Source: Chloroflexota bacterium (GTDB lineage Bacteria > Chloroflexota > Dehalococcoidia > Lucifugimonadales > UBA3495). From it: DNA of 11,451 nt. Below, piece after piece: positions 1 to 6,311 of the stretch. A program made the translations under genes and the position numbers. The stretch is from assembly GCA_028874675.1 (NCBI GenBank), contig JAPPJA010000494.1, positions 1-11,451 of the forward strand, in the 5' to 3' direction. Numbering within the stretch: the first letter of the stretch is position 1; every line of letters begins with the position of its first letter. The notes under the pieces are model-generated. The model had not been told where the DNA came from. It saw only the letters and a program-made list of their open reading frames with translations, and did no database searches.

Positions 1-581
1 TACATGTAGGGTCTCCAGCCCAGGCGGCAGGCTTCCTCGCGGGCGATTTCCCAAGCCTGGGCCTGTTCGGGAGCGGCCAGCTCGGGACATATCTCCCGGA
101 ATTCGGCCGTCCCCTCCGGGTCGTGGAAGCATGATGTTATGCAAACTGCCGGGACCGACAGGAACATGTCGAAAATGAAGCCTTCCGGGGGCAGCACGCC
201 CATGGCACCCACCAGCCCCAGTTTCTTGAACTGGCCGGGATCCATCGTAGCCATCTCGGCGGCCAGCCACCCGCCCAGGGACAGGCCGATGGCGTTGACC
301 GAGTTCAGCCCCAGTTCATCCAGGGCCATCAGGTACCAGCCTGCCAGGTCACGGACGTTCATTATCCAGTCCAGGCGGGGCGTCGGGCCGAAGCCGGGGT
401 GGGACGGAATATAGACTGTGTAGTTCTGGGCCAGTTCTTCCTGGTAGCGGAGCGACCCCAGGTGGCCAAACTCGTCGTTAAGGATCAGGAGCGGTTCCCC
501 GGAACCGCCTTTCCTCAGGTGGAGGTCAACTCCTGCCACTGGCCGGGTTTCTTCAGTCCATGCAACGGACAGAGACGTCAT
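1..581 (-). CDS. Alpha/beta-hydrolase fold protein, C-terminus cut by the window edge
   Basis: Reading the minus strand from an ATG at 581 gives 193 residues that stay open to the left edge, so the C-terminus and the catalytic His are missing. The nucleophile elbow is visible as G-L-S-L-G-G at residues 99-104, with Ser101 the likely nucleophile. The strand before it ends in a P-G-F-G-P-T turn (62-67), typical of the fold. The usual HG oxyanion motif after the first core strand is not seen; residues 31-42 read LLILNDEFGHLG. The start is supported by a GAGG Shine-Dalgarno-like sequence 6 nt upstream. The gene follows the cupin gene on the same strand but lies beyond a hairpin terminator, so it probably has its own promoter. 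The substrate cannot be told; a carboxylic ester hydrolase or C-C hydrolase is possible. The fold call is solid, the function open. Confidence 0.85.
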   Translation of the reverse strand, partial: MTSLSVAWTEETRPVAGVDLHLRKGGSGEPLLILNDEFGHLGSLRYQEELAQNYTVYIPSHPGFGPTPRLDWIMNVRDLAGWYLMALDELGLNSVNAIGLSLGGWLAAEMATMDPGQFKKLGLVGAMGVLPPEGFIFDMFLSVPAVCITSCFHDPEGTAEFREICPELAAPEQAQAWEIAREEACRLGWRPYM

Positions 582-623
582 AGGAACCTCAACTGAATTG
601 CTGGCGGGAGGGTGGTTGGGCAG

Positions 624-652
624 AGTGTAGCAAAGGCGGCAAGGCAACGCAA
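624..652 (-). promoter_or_regulatory. Possible extended -10 promoter for the alpha/beta hydrolase gene
   Basis: On the minus strand TGCTACACT (hexamer TACACT at 629-624) forms an extended -10. It lies 17 nt downstream of a weak -35, TTGCGT (652-647). It sits between the cupin terminator hairpin and the hydrolase start at 581, where a promoter is expected. Both hexamers are imperfect, so this is tentative. Confidence 0.35.
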
Positions 653-653
653 A

Positions 654-683
654 CGGGAGGCGTCGTTCAAACGAAGCCTCCCG
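654..683 (-). terminator. Hairpin terminator behind the cupin gene
   Basis: Perfect 8-bp arms CGGGAGGC (minus strand 683-676) and GCCTCCCG (661-654) enclose 14 nt. That interior can pair further (TCGTT/AACGA), giving one long stem with a single mismatch. On the minus strand the stem is followed by TTTGCGTTG, only a short T stretch. It lies about 70 nt past the cupin stop and before the hydrolase gene, a natural place to end the upstream transcript. Confidence 0.6.
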
Positions 684-754
684 CAAAAGTCACTGAACCG
701 TTCCCCGGCCAATCGGCAGAGCGGGGTGGGACCGTGAAATGCCGTCGCCGGAAC

Positions 755-1120
755 TTACTCCTTGGTCACACCGGTTATGGTGATGTGGCCCATGATTGAG
801 TCGGCCGTGGCCCCGTGCCAGTGGTTCTCGCCGGGCAAGATCTGGACGATATCCCCTACAGAGATTTCGTGAGTCTCATTCTCGTTGGCAACAATACCGT
901 TGCCGTGGACCACCACCAGCAACTGGTCCGTAGCGTGCCGGTGCCAGCCGGTGGTGGCGCCCTTGCCGAAGTTCACCACGCTGCTGCTGAACCACTCGCT
1001 TTCTCCATCGCCCAGCAGGGGCTGACGGGTGCGGCTCACCTCGCCGCCGGTCCAGCCCTCAATGGGAGTGGCGGTGGCAATGGGTACCTGGTCAATCCTG
1101 GAAAGCCTGAACAGTTTCAT
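755..1120 (-). CDS. Small single-domain cupin, metal-binding
   Basis: A 121-residue protein with one cupin barrel. Cupin motif 1 reads G-W-H-R-H-A-T-D-Q at residues 58-66, giving likely metal ligands His60, His62 and Gln66, where many cupins have Glu. Motif 2 reads P-G-E-N-H-W-H-G (96-103), with His100 or His102 as the fourth ligand. The Gln variant with PGxxHWHGA resembles the small manganese cupins related to carboxymuconolactone-decarboxylase-associated proteins and bacterial cupin hydroxynitrile lyases; that relation is from memory of the families. There is no signal peptide, so it is probably cytoplasmic. The ATG is preceded by AGGAGGG 8 nt upstream. It lies 70 nt behind the protease gene on the same strand; that gap holds a TAAAAT box (1159-1154) with a poor -35, so it may be transcribed separately. 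The substrate is unknown. Confidence 0.88.
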   Translation of the reverse strand: MKLFRLSRIDQVPIATATPIEGWTGGEVSRTRQPLLGDGESEWFSSSVVNFGKGATTGWHRHATDQLLVVVHGNGIVANENETHEISVGDIVQILPGENHWHGATADSIMGHITITGVTKE

Positions 1121-1190
1121 AGTTGGTCCCTCCTTGCAATTCTGTCCTGCGGTATTTTAAAGCCCTTAAAAGAACGCCGAATTGGGCCAG

Positions 1191-1559
1191 CTAGAGCTCC
1201 TCAATCAGAACCTGGCCGCCTTCCATTGCCTGAATGGTTAGCTGACTGCCTGATAGCAGACGCATCCCCAGCAGAGGAGCGCCCGAAGCTTCCAAAATGC
1301 GGATGGTCTTTAACTGACCATGCCACAGCACTTGCCCTCTATAAGTATTTACCGTCCTCCGCAGATTGCCGGCCAGCGCGACATCAAGGCTGCGCATTGG
1401 CCTCAAGCCCAGCTGTCCAATTATTTCGGGATAGAGAGTTAAGTGCCCATGGAAGCCTGTGTCCACGACCACTCTAAGAGAATGAAATTCCCCGTCACCA
1501 TACCTTATTTCAAGGGGGACACTGGCCTGCCCAAAATTATCTACTGCCCCACGGATCAC
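1191..1559 (-). CDS. Small clan AA (retropepsin-like) aspartic protease
   Basis: A 122-residue protein with one catalytic motif, V-V-D-T-G-F-H-G, at residues 31-38 (Asp33). Near the C-terminus P-L-L-G-M-R-L-L (95-102) matches the hydrophobic-hydrophobic-Gly segment that closes the retropepsin active site. As in retroviral proteases, one DTG per chain implies that a homodimer forms the active site. There is no signal peptide or membrane helix. The start is GTG, directly abutting the TAA of the upstream gene with no spacer. A GGGGAGG sequence about 10 nt before the GTG, inside the upstream coding region, serves as ribosome binding site. The zero-gap join makes translational coupling very likely. 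Short proteins of this family occur in many bacteria, usually annotated only as clan AA aspartic protease; physiological substrates are not known to me. The family call is confident, the role is not. Confidence 0.85.
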   Translation of the reverse strand: MIRGAVDNFGQASVPLEIRYGDGEFHSLRVVVDTGFHGHLTLYPEIIGQLGLRPMRSLDVALAGNLRRTVNTYRGQVLWHGQLKTIRILEASGAPLLGMRLLSGSQLTIQAMEGGQVLIEEL

Positions 1560-1820
1560 TTATGGATTGCCTCCCCAGCCTATTGCGAATGCTGACTCGT
1601 ACCCTATTCTGAACAGGTGGCCTGGGCAACCCGGGCGACGTTCCTCAAGTCGTTCCTCTGCAGTAATGTCGTCCTCATTTATCTCATAGTCCCCGCTCTC
1701 TATATCGATGACAACAAACTTTCCATTATGCTTCGGCTCAACCAGATGTCTAATGTCTTGCTGGTAGATCTTGCCTGCCCGCTCTCGGATTTCGTCGGTG
1801 GAGTATTTTTCCGTATGCAT
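1560..1820 (-). CDS. Conserved 86-residue protein paired with the aspartic protease, function unknown
   Basis: An 86-residue soluble protein. The N-terminal third (1-26) is charged and likely helical. The centre (27-51) holds a run around V-E-P-K-H-N-G-K-F, then I-D-I-E-S-G-D-Y-E-I and an acidic E-D-D, which looks like a small beta-sheet domain. After a Glu/Arg-rich helix (54-62) comes an aromatic/Gly end (F-R-I-G-Y-E-S). I recall similar short proteins from cyanobacteria and Chloroflexota lying directly upstream of clan AA proteases, but no function. The ATG has AAGGTGA 5 nt upstream. It is first of the two genes; its stop touches the protease start. Possible roles are inhibitor, chaperone, adaptor or substrate of the protease; a toxin-antitoxin-like arrangement is conceivable but untested. 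Confidence 0.75.
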   Translation of the reverse strand: MHTEKYSTDEIRERAGKIYQQDIRHLVEPKHNGKFVVIDIESGDYEINEDDITAEERLEERRPGCPGHLFRIGYESAFAIGWGGNP

Positions 1821-1888
1821 GGCTCACCTTTCCGGGTTCGTTTCTATAGCTTACTACTACAGGTCAATATTCCAGCGTTGCCTTCCCC

Positions 1889-3304
1889 CTACACATCCGG
1901 GTGCCGTAGGTACCAGTCGTTGGCCTGCTCGTAGGCGTAGGCCGCGTTGAACAGCGTCTGCTCGTCCAGGGGACGGCCCGCCATCTGCAGGCCGATGGGC
2001 AGGTTGCCGGAGGTGAACCCGCAGGGCACCGAAAGGGCCGGTACGCTGGCCAGGTTGAAGGGGGAGGTGAAACTCCGGCGTCCCGCGTAGCCATCCAGCA
2101 CTTCCTGCTTGCTGCTGATTCCCGCTCGCTCCGGTATCAGGGACGCGGGAATAGACGAGGTAGGCATAACCAGGATATCCACCTGGTTCAGGGCGTCCAG
2201 TATTTCCTGGCGCAGCGCCTGCCGGGCCTTGAGGGCCCGCTGGTAAGCCTGGGCCGGAACAATGCTGCCGGCCAGCAGCCTGATGCGGTTGTTATAGTCG
2301 TACTCGTCCAGGTGGTTGGCCAGCCCGTCCTTGTGGAGCGATGCCGCGTCCACCATTATGATCAGGCTGGACACGGCCGCCGAGTGTACCATCAAGGGCA
2401 GGGACACTTCCTCTACGTCCGCGCCCAGTTCGCCCAGCCGCGCTATGGCCCTTATTACCGCTTCCCCGACTTCAGAGTCAACCGCGCCGGAATAGACCCG
2501 CTCCCTGACCACACCAACCTTCAGTCCCCTTATGTCCTGGGACAGATTGGCCTGGTAGCTGGGTACCGGGGCGGGAGAAGTGTAGGGGTCCATGGGATCG
2601 TAGCCGGCAATGGCCTCCAGGGTCATTGCGCAGTCGGACACAGTACGGGAAATGGGACCCGCCGTGTCCATGGACCACGCCGCCGCCTGCATTCCGTACC
2701 GGCTGACCCGCCCCCAGGTGGGCCTGATTCCCACCAGGCCGCAGAAGGTGGCCGGTCCGCGTATCGAGCCTCCGGTGTCCTCGCCCAGGGAGGTGGCGCA
2801 AAGGAATGCCGCGGTGGCCGCGCCCGAGCCGCTGCTGGAAGTCCCGGGATTCCGGTCCAGGTCCCAGGGGTTGCGGGGACGTCCGTAGGGATGGTGGAAG
2901 GCATCGCCGCTGGCGAACTCGCTCATGTTCAGCTTGCCCAGGAGGACCGAACCGGCTCCCCTGAGCCTGGCAATGGCGGTGGCGTCTTCGTCGGGAACGT
3001 TATCCGCCAGAATGGAAGACCCGCCCGTGGTGCGGACGCCCTGGGTATTCAGCTGGTCCTTCACTGCCACGGGAATGCCATGCATAGGGCCCCGGTAGTT
3101 TCCGGCGACGATTTCCGCCTCGGCCCGGCGAGCCTCGGCCAGCGCCTCCTCACCAGTGACGGTAATGTACGAGTTTAGCTTGCCGTCCACTTCGGCTATT
3201 CGTTCCAGGTAGGCCTCGGCAGCCTCCACCGGCGACACCTCCCGGGACTTGATCAGACCGGCCAGCTCGGTTGCGGAAAGGAAGGGGATCTCTTGCTTGT
3301 TCAT
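1889..3304 (-). CDS. Amidase-signature family hydrolase (GatA-like)
   Basis: A full-length 471-residue amidase-signature enzyme that would hydrolyse an amide to acid and ammonia. The Ser-cisSer-Lys triad is visible: Lys82 in A-V-K-D, the cis-Ser in G-T-S-S-S-G-S-G (most likely Ser156), and nucleophile Ser180 in D-T-G-G-S-I-R-G-P-A. GatA proteins usually read SIRQPA; Gly replaces Gln here, which argues against a dedicated glutamyl-tRNA amidotransferase. The C-terminal half keeps the family's P-T-S-S-I-P and F-N-L-A-S-V-P-A-L-S-V-P elements. No signal peptide. The ATG has GAGGAG about 8 nt upstream, overlapping the stop region of the GatC-like gene, which ends 13 nt before. No gatB is present on either side. 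The pair therefore probably forms a GatC-like/amidase complex with a small-molecule amide substrate, like the known AtzE-AtzG pair; that analogy is inference. Confidence 0.9.
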   Translation of the reverse strand: MNKQEIPFLSATELAGLIKSREVSPVEAAEAYLERIAEVDGKLNSYITVTGEEALAEARRAEAEIVAGNYRGPMHGIPVAVKDQLNTQGVRTTGGSSILADNVPDEDATAIARLRGAGSVLLGKLNMSEFASGDAFHHPYGRPRNPWDLDRNPGTSSSGSGAATAAFLCATSLGEDTGGSIRGPATFCGLVGIRPTWGRVSRYGMQAAAWSMDTAGPISRTVSDCAMTLEAIAGYDPMDPYTSPAPVPSYQANLSQDIRGLKVGVVRERVYSGAVDSEVGEAVIRAIARLGELGADVEEVSLPLMVHSAAVSSLIIMVDAASLHKDGLANHLDEYDYNNRIRLLAGSIVPAQAYQRALKARQALRQEILDALNQVDILVMPTSSIPASLIPERAGISSKQEVLDGYAGRRSFTSPFNLASVPALSVPCGFTSGNLPIGLQMAGRPLDEQTLFNAAYAYEQANDWYLRHPDV

Positions 3305-3317
3305 CGTTCCGGCTCCT

Positions 3318-3515
3318 CTATACAGCGCCTGCCGGCGGCCCTGGCAGGATTATGGGCAGGGGCTCAATCTGATCGAGATCGGGCAGGTCAATGTTGTCCA
3401 GCGCTTCCAGCACACCGTTAAGGCTGTAGCCAACCTCCGCTACCAGTTCGGGAGGAATGGTCACACCGGCGGCGCGCGCCAGGGTAAGTATTTCCGCTTC
3501 CGTAAGGTCTGGCAT
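3318..3515 (-). CDS. GatC/AtzG-like small accessory subunit of the amidase
   Basis: A 65-residue protein with the GatC pattern. It opens L-T-E-A-E-I-L-T-L-A-R, continues with an I-P-P-E-L helix and a second helix S-L-N-G-V-L-E-A-L (31-39), and ends in a D-L-D-Q-I-E-P-L stretch (46-53) like the GatC tail that wraps around GatA. The rest is Pro/Gly-rich. It is shorter than GatC, which usually has about 95-100 residues, and lacks the conserved end used in tRNA-dependent amidotransferases. That resembles AtzG-type subunits, which are GatC relatives needed for the stability of a partner amidase. The ATG has a strong AGGAGGT 4 nt upstream. It is first in the operon with the amidase, whose ribosome binding site overlaps this gene's TAG. 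The structural call is fairly confident. Confidence 0.78.
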   Translation of the reverse strand: MPDLTEAEILTLARAAGVTIPPELVAEVGYSLNGVLEALDNIDLPDLDQIEPLPIILPGPPAGAV

Positions 3516-3573
3516 GGGACCTCCTGCTTCTAAGAGGGTATGATGTAGAATACGGCAAACTGCCAGGAGATGG

Positions 3574-3709
3574 AGCGCCAGGGGGAGTTAAGCCCCATTT
3601 TGGCTTCGACTCCCGGGGTTGTCAAACCGTATGCCCGCAACAGGATACGGGCGCTGCAAACCCTATTCCGACGCTGTAATTATGCCGCTCATGTCGCCCT
3701 GAGCGTCGG
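3574..3709 (+). promoter_or_regulatory. Candidate structured 5' leader of glmU (nested inverted repeats, possible pseudoknot)
   Basis: The 207-bp divergent spacer holds several complementary segments in the sense of glmU. AGCGCC (3574-3579) matches GGCGCT (3650-3655). Inside lies an 11-bp stem, GGGAGT (3583-3588) with ACTCCC (3609-3614) plus AAGCC (3590-3594) with GGCTT (3602-3606). Beside it is CCGTAT (3627-3632) with ATACGG (3645-3650). Together they draw a three-way junction. GGGTT (3616-3620) can pair outside it with AACCC (3659-3663). A separate 8-bp repeat, CCGACGCT (3668-3675)/AGCGTCGG (3702-3709), ends just before the ribosome binding site. No known riboswitch consensus is recognised. 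Folding is inferred, not shown. Confidence 0.4.
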
Positions 3710-3722
3710 CAACAGAGGTTAA

Positions 3723-5099
3723 ATGATGGAACATTGGGCCGGGGTAATCATGGCTGCCGGCGCCGGCAGCCGAATGGTTTCCAGGATTCCCAAGCCGCTG
3801 CACAAGGTATGTGGCAAAGAAATGGTCCGCTACCCCGTGGAGCTGCTCCAGGGCCTGGGCATTGAGCGCATCCTGGTGGTCGTTTCTCCAGCGACGCACA
3901 CCCCCGTCAGGGAAGCGCTGGGGGATAGCGTGGAGTACGTCATTCAGCCCGCCCCCAATGGAACGGGAGATGCGGCTGCCCACGCCGTCGCGGCCTTGCC
4001 CAAAGATACCGCCAACCTGGTATTGCTGGGGAGCGATTCGCCCCTGCTGCGCCAGGAATCCCTTCAACAACTGGTGGAACAGCACCAGGCCAGCGGAAGC
4101 GCAATGACAATGCTGACCGCCCCGGATATGCTGGCCCCCGACCTGGGGCGGGTACTGCGGGATGAGGAAGGCCGGATTGTTGCCCTGGTTGAGGCCGCCG
4201 ACTCGGACGAGGACGCCTGGGCTCCGGCCGAGGTAAACGCCGGCGCCTATTGCTTCAGCCGCACCTGGCTGGAAGCGACGCTGCCCAGGATTGCTCCCTC
4301 CGCCTCGGGCGAAATTTACCTGACATCCCTGGTAGGCCTGGCGGCGCAGGATGGCGATGTCGTGGACTCGGTGGCCAGCGAATTGCCCGAAGAGATTTTC
4401 GGCGTCAACGACCGGATCCAGCTGGCCCAGGTGGAAACCGTCATGCGCTGGCAAATCCTGGAAACTCTGATGCGCTCCGGGGTCACGGTGCAGGACCCGG
4501 GTTCGGTCTATATCGACGCAGGGGTGGCAATCGGTTGCGATACCGTTATCCGGCCCAACACCAGCGTGCTGGGCAACACCGCCATCGGCGAAGGCTGCGA
4601 AATCGGCCCCAACGCAGTAATTCAGGACTCCCGAATTGGCAATGATTGTCGGGTAACGGCGTCAATGCTGGAGGAAGCAACCCTGGAAGACGGCATTGAC
4701 GTGGGACCCTTCAGCCACCTGAGGCCCGGGTCCCACCTGGAAACCGGCGTTCACCTGGGCAATTACGTTGAGGTCAAGGAGAGCCGCCTGGGGCGAGGGG
4801 TACTGGCGGGCCACTTCAGCTACCTGGGAGACGCCACCGTTGGCGCGGGAACCAACATCGGGGCAGGCACCATCACCTGCAATTTCGACGGCAAGGACAA
4901 ACACCGCACCAGCATCGGCGAGTCGGCCTTCATCGGCTGCGATACAATGCTGGTGGCGCCGGTGTCCGTGGGGGATCGCGCCGCCACGGGGGCGGGTTCG
5001 GTGGTTACCAGGGATGTCCCGAGAAATTTGCTGGCCGTGGGAGTTCCTGCTAGAATTAGGGCAAATAACCAACTAACAGATACGAAAGCGCCTGACTGA
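3723..5099 (+). CDS. glmU: Bifunctional UDP-N-acetylglucosamine pyrophosphorylase / glucosamine-1-phosphate N-acetyltransferase
   Basis: GlmU acetylates glucosamine-1-phosphate with acetyl-CoA, then transfers UMP from UTP to give UDP-GlcNAc, the precursor of envelope polysaccharides. Length is 458 residues, normal for the family. The N-terminal Rossmann uridyltransferase (about 1-240) shows A-A-G-A-G-S-R-M (11-18) with P-K-P-L-H (Lys24), Q-P-A-P-N-G-T-G-D (75-83), Asp105 in G-S-D-S-P-L, Glu170 and Asn172 in E-V-N-A-G, and Asn229. The left-handed beta-helix (about 258-440) keeps the acetyltransferase residues Arg334 (L-R-P-G), Lys352 (V-E-V-K), the catalytic base His364 and Tyr367 (A-G-H-F-S-Y-L-G-D), and Asn387, so both activities look intact. 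Two ATGs are adjacent; AGAGGT (3714-3719) suits the second (3726) slightly better in spacing. The next gene starts 6 nt past the stop. No glmM or glmS is visible. Confidence 0.95.
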   Translation: MMEHWAGVIMAAGAGSRMVSRIPKPLHKVCGKEMVRYPVELLQGLGIERILVVVSPATHTPVREALGDSVEYVIQPAPNGTGDAAAHAVAALPKDTANLVLLGSDSPLLRQESLQQLVEQHQASGSAMTMLTAPDMLAPDLGRVLRDEEGRIVALVEAADSDEDAWAPAEVNAGAYCFSRTWLEATLPRIAPSASGEIYLTSLVGLAAQDGDVVDSVASELPEEIFGVNDRIQLAQVETVMRWQILETLMRSGVTVQDPGSVYIDAGVAIGCDTVIRPNTSVLGNTAIGEGCEIGPNAVIQDSRIGNDCRVTASMLEEATLEDGIDVGPFSHLRPGSHLETGVHLGNYVEVKESRLGRGVLAGHFSYLGDATVGAGTNIGAGTITCNFDGKDKHRTSIGESAFIGCDTMLVAPVSVGDRAATGAGSVVTRDVPRNLLAVGVPARIRANNQLTDTKAPD

Positions 5100-5105
5100 A
5101 AAACA

Positions 5106-6311
5106 TTGGATACTGATAGTTTACCTCCATTATTACTAATACTGGCAGCTTCTCTTATCCTCTTCACCTTCCTGAGTGTCGCCGAGCACGCGGGAAGCAA
5201 TAGTGGCGGCATTCTTCGGGACAATTCGGCCAACCAGCGTGCCTGGTTCCTGATATCCCCCTTCAAGTATGCCTGTATTGTCGCTACAGTCCTTTCCGGA
5301 TTCTTCTTACTGCGCCTATATTTCACCCAGGTTTGGCTGGACGGGCTCATCCTGTTCGTGGCCTCGCTGGTTGTCCTGACCCTGATTCACCGGATGGCTT
5401 CCGCATTTGCGACCCGGCACCAGGTCGCGGTAGCGCGCCTGTCCAGTCCGTTACTGTCCGCGCTGCGGCGGAGCGAAAATCGCATGAGCGCCGGTTCATC
5501 CGCGTCCGGAAATGGCAACCCGAGGGCCGATTCGGATGGGACCACCGACCCGGAAACACTGAACATTACCGAGGAAGAACTGGTCGGAATGGACCAGCAC
5601 GACCGGGAGATGCTCCGGTCCATAATTCAGCTGGACAACTCCACTGCCCACGAAGTAATGGTGCCCCGCCTGGACGTGTTCGCCCTGGAGATCAATACAC
5701 CAATTCCCCAGGCAATCGAACCCATCATCCGGAGCGGCCACACCCGCATCCCCGTTTTCGAAGAAAACATTGATCACATCGTGGGCATTATCCATTCGCT
5801 GGACCTGCTGCAGTTGTTATCGAGGGACGACTGGTCCCAGGCTTCACTCAGGGACCTGGTCCGCCAGGCCTACTTCATTCCTGAAACCAAGCGCCTGGAC
5901 GTGCTGCTGGAGGAGTTCCAGCAGAAGGCCGTCCAGATGGCCATAGTGGTGGATGAATACGGCGGAACGGAAGGCATCATAACCCTTGAAGACTTGCTGG
6001 AAGAGATCGTCGGGGAAATCGAGGATGAGTTTTCCTGGTCCCAGGAAGAAGAAGTAATGCTGGAAGAGACCGGCGTCGCCATCGTCAATGCCAGCGTTAC
6101 CAACGACGTCATCGAGGAAATGTTTGGGGTCAAGCTGGACAATCCCGATGTGGACACTATCGGCGGTTACGTTTACATGACCCTGGGCCGAATGCCCCAC
6201 GTGGGCGACTTAGTGGAGACCGACGTCCTGGTTATCGAAATCACGTCCATCCTGGGACGCCGCATCCAGAAAGTCCGCATCCAGCGAAAAGAGGGCGCTC
6301 CCCTGCAGTAG
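5106..6311 (+). CDS. CNNM/CorC-type membrane protein with CBS pair and CorC_HlyC domain (hemolysin family)
   Basis: A 401-residue membrane protein of the family often called hemolysin or CorC, whose studied members act in magnesium or cobalt homeostasis. Three hydrophobic segments lie near residues 6-24, 54-73 and 77-96. The first ends L-S-V-A-E-H-A, a relic of the DUF21 signature FFSxxExA. The membrane part is only about 110 residues against about 180 in typical DUF21 domains. A polar Gly/Ser linker (125-150) follows, then CBS1 (about 183-238, M-V-P-R), CBS2 (about 250-305, V-D-E-Y-G-G-T-E-G-I-I-T-L-E-D) and a CorC_HlyC domain (about 320-395). The only early start is TTG at 5106, with no clear ribosome binding site, 6 nt past the glmU stop and in the same frame. 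Expression by termination-reinitiation from glmU is therefore likely. Ion specificity cannot be read. Confidence 0.9.
   Translation: MDTDSLPPLLLILAASLILFTFLSVAEHAGSNSGGILRDNSANQRAWFLISPFKYACIVATVLSGFFLLRLYFTQVWLDGLILFVASLVVLTLIHRMASAFATRHQVAVARLSSPLLSALRRSENRMSAGSSASGNGNPRADSDGTTDPETLNITEEELVGMDQHDREMLRSIIQLDNSTAHEVMVPRLDVFALEINTPIPQAIEPIIRSGHTRIPVFEENIDHIVGIIHSLDLLQLLSRDDWSQASLRDLVRQAYFIPETKRLDVLLEEFQQKAVQMAIVVDEYGGTEGIITLEDLLEEIVGEIEDEFSWSQEEEVMLEETGVAIVNASVTNDVIEEMFGVKLDNPDVDTIGGYVYMTLGRMPHVGDLVETDVLVIEITSILGRRIQKVRIQRKEGAPLQ

Noticed and set aside
815..1477. A 220-codon plus-strand open frame across the cupin and protease genes.
   Set aside because: Both minus-strand genes have clear motifs and ribosome binding sites; the plus frame has neither.
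1843..1867. TTGACC and TATAGA upstream of the 86-residue protein gene as a promoter.
   Set aside because: The two hexamers are only 13 nt apart, too close for a sigma-70 promoter.
2312..3178. A 288-codon open frame antisense to the amidase gene.
   Set aside because: The amidase triad and full-length family match are on the other strand; the antisense protein is low-complexity Gly/Arg/Val.
1889..3304. Naming the amidase gatA.
   Set aside because: It lacks the GatA-type SIRQPA motif and there is no gatB nearby; amidase-signature enzymes are too diverse to assign by similarity alone.
3574..3620. Resemblance to the glmS ribozyme: AGCGCC followed by a hairpin, near an amino-sugar gene.
   Set aside because: The conserved GACGAGG and UUAUCGA core after the first hairpin is absent, and the gene is glmU rather than glmS.
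3663..4454. A 263-codon open frame antisense to the first half of glmU.
   Set aside because: GlmU motifs are unambiguous on the plus strand; this product has no recognisable family.
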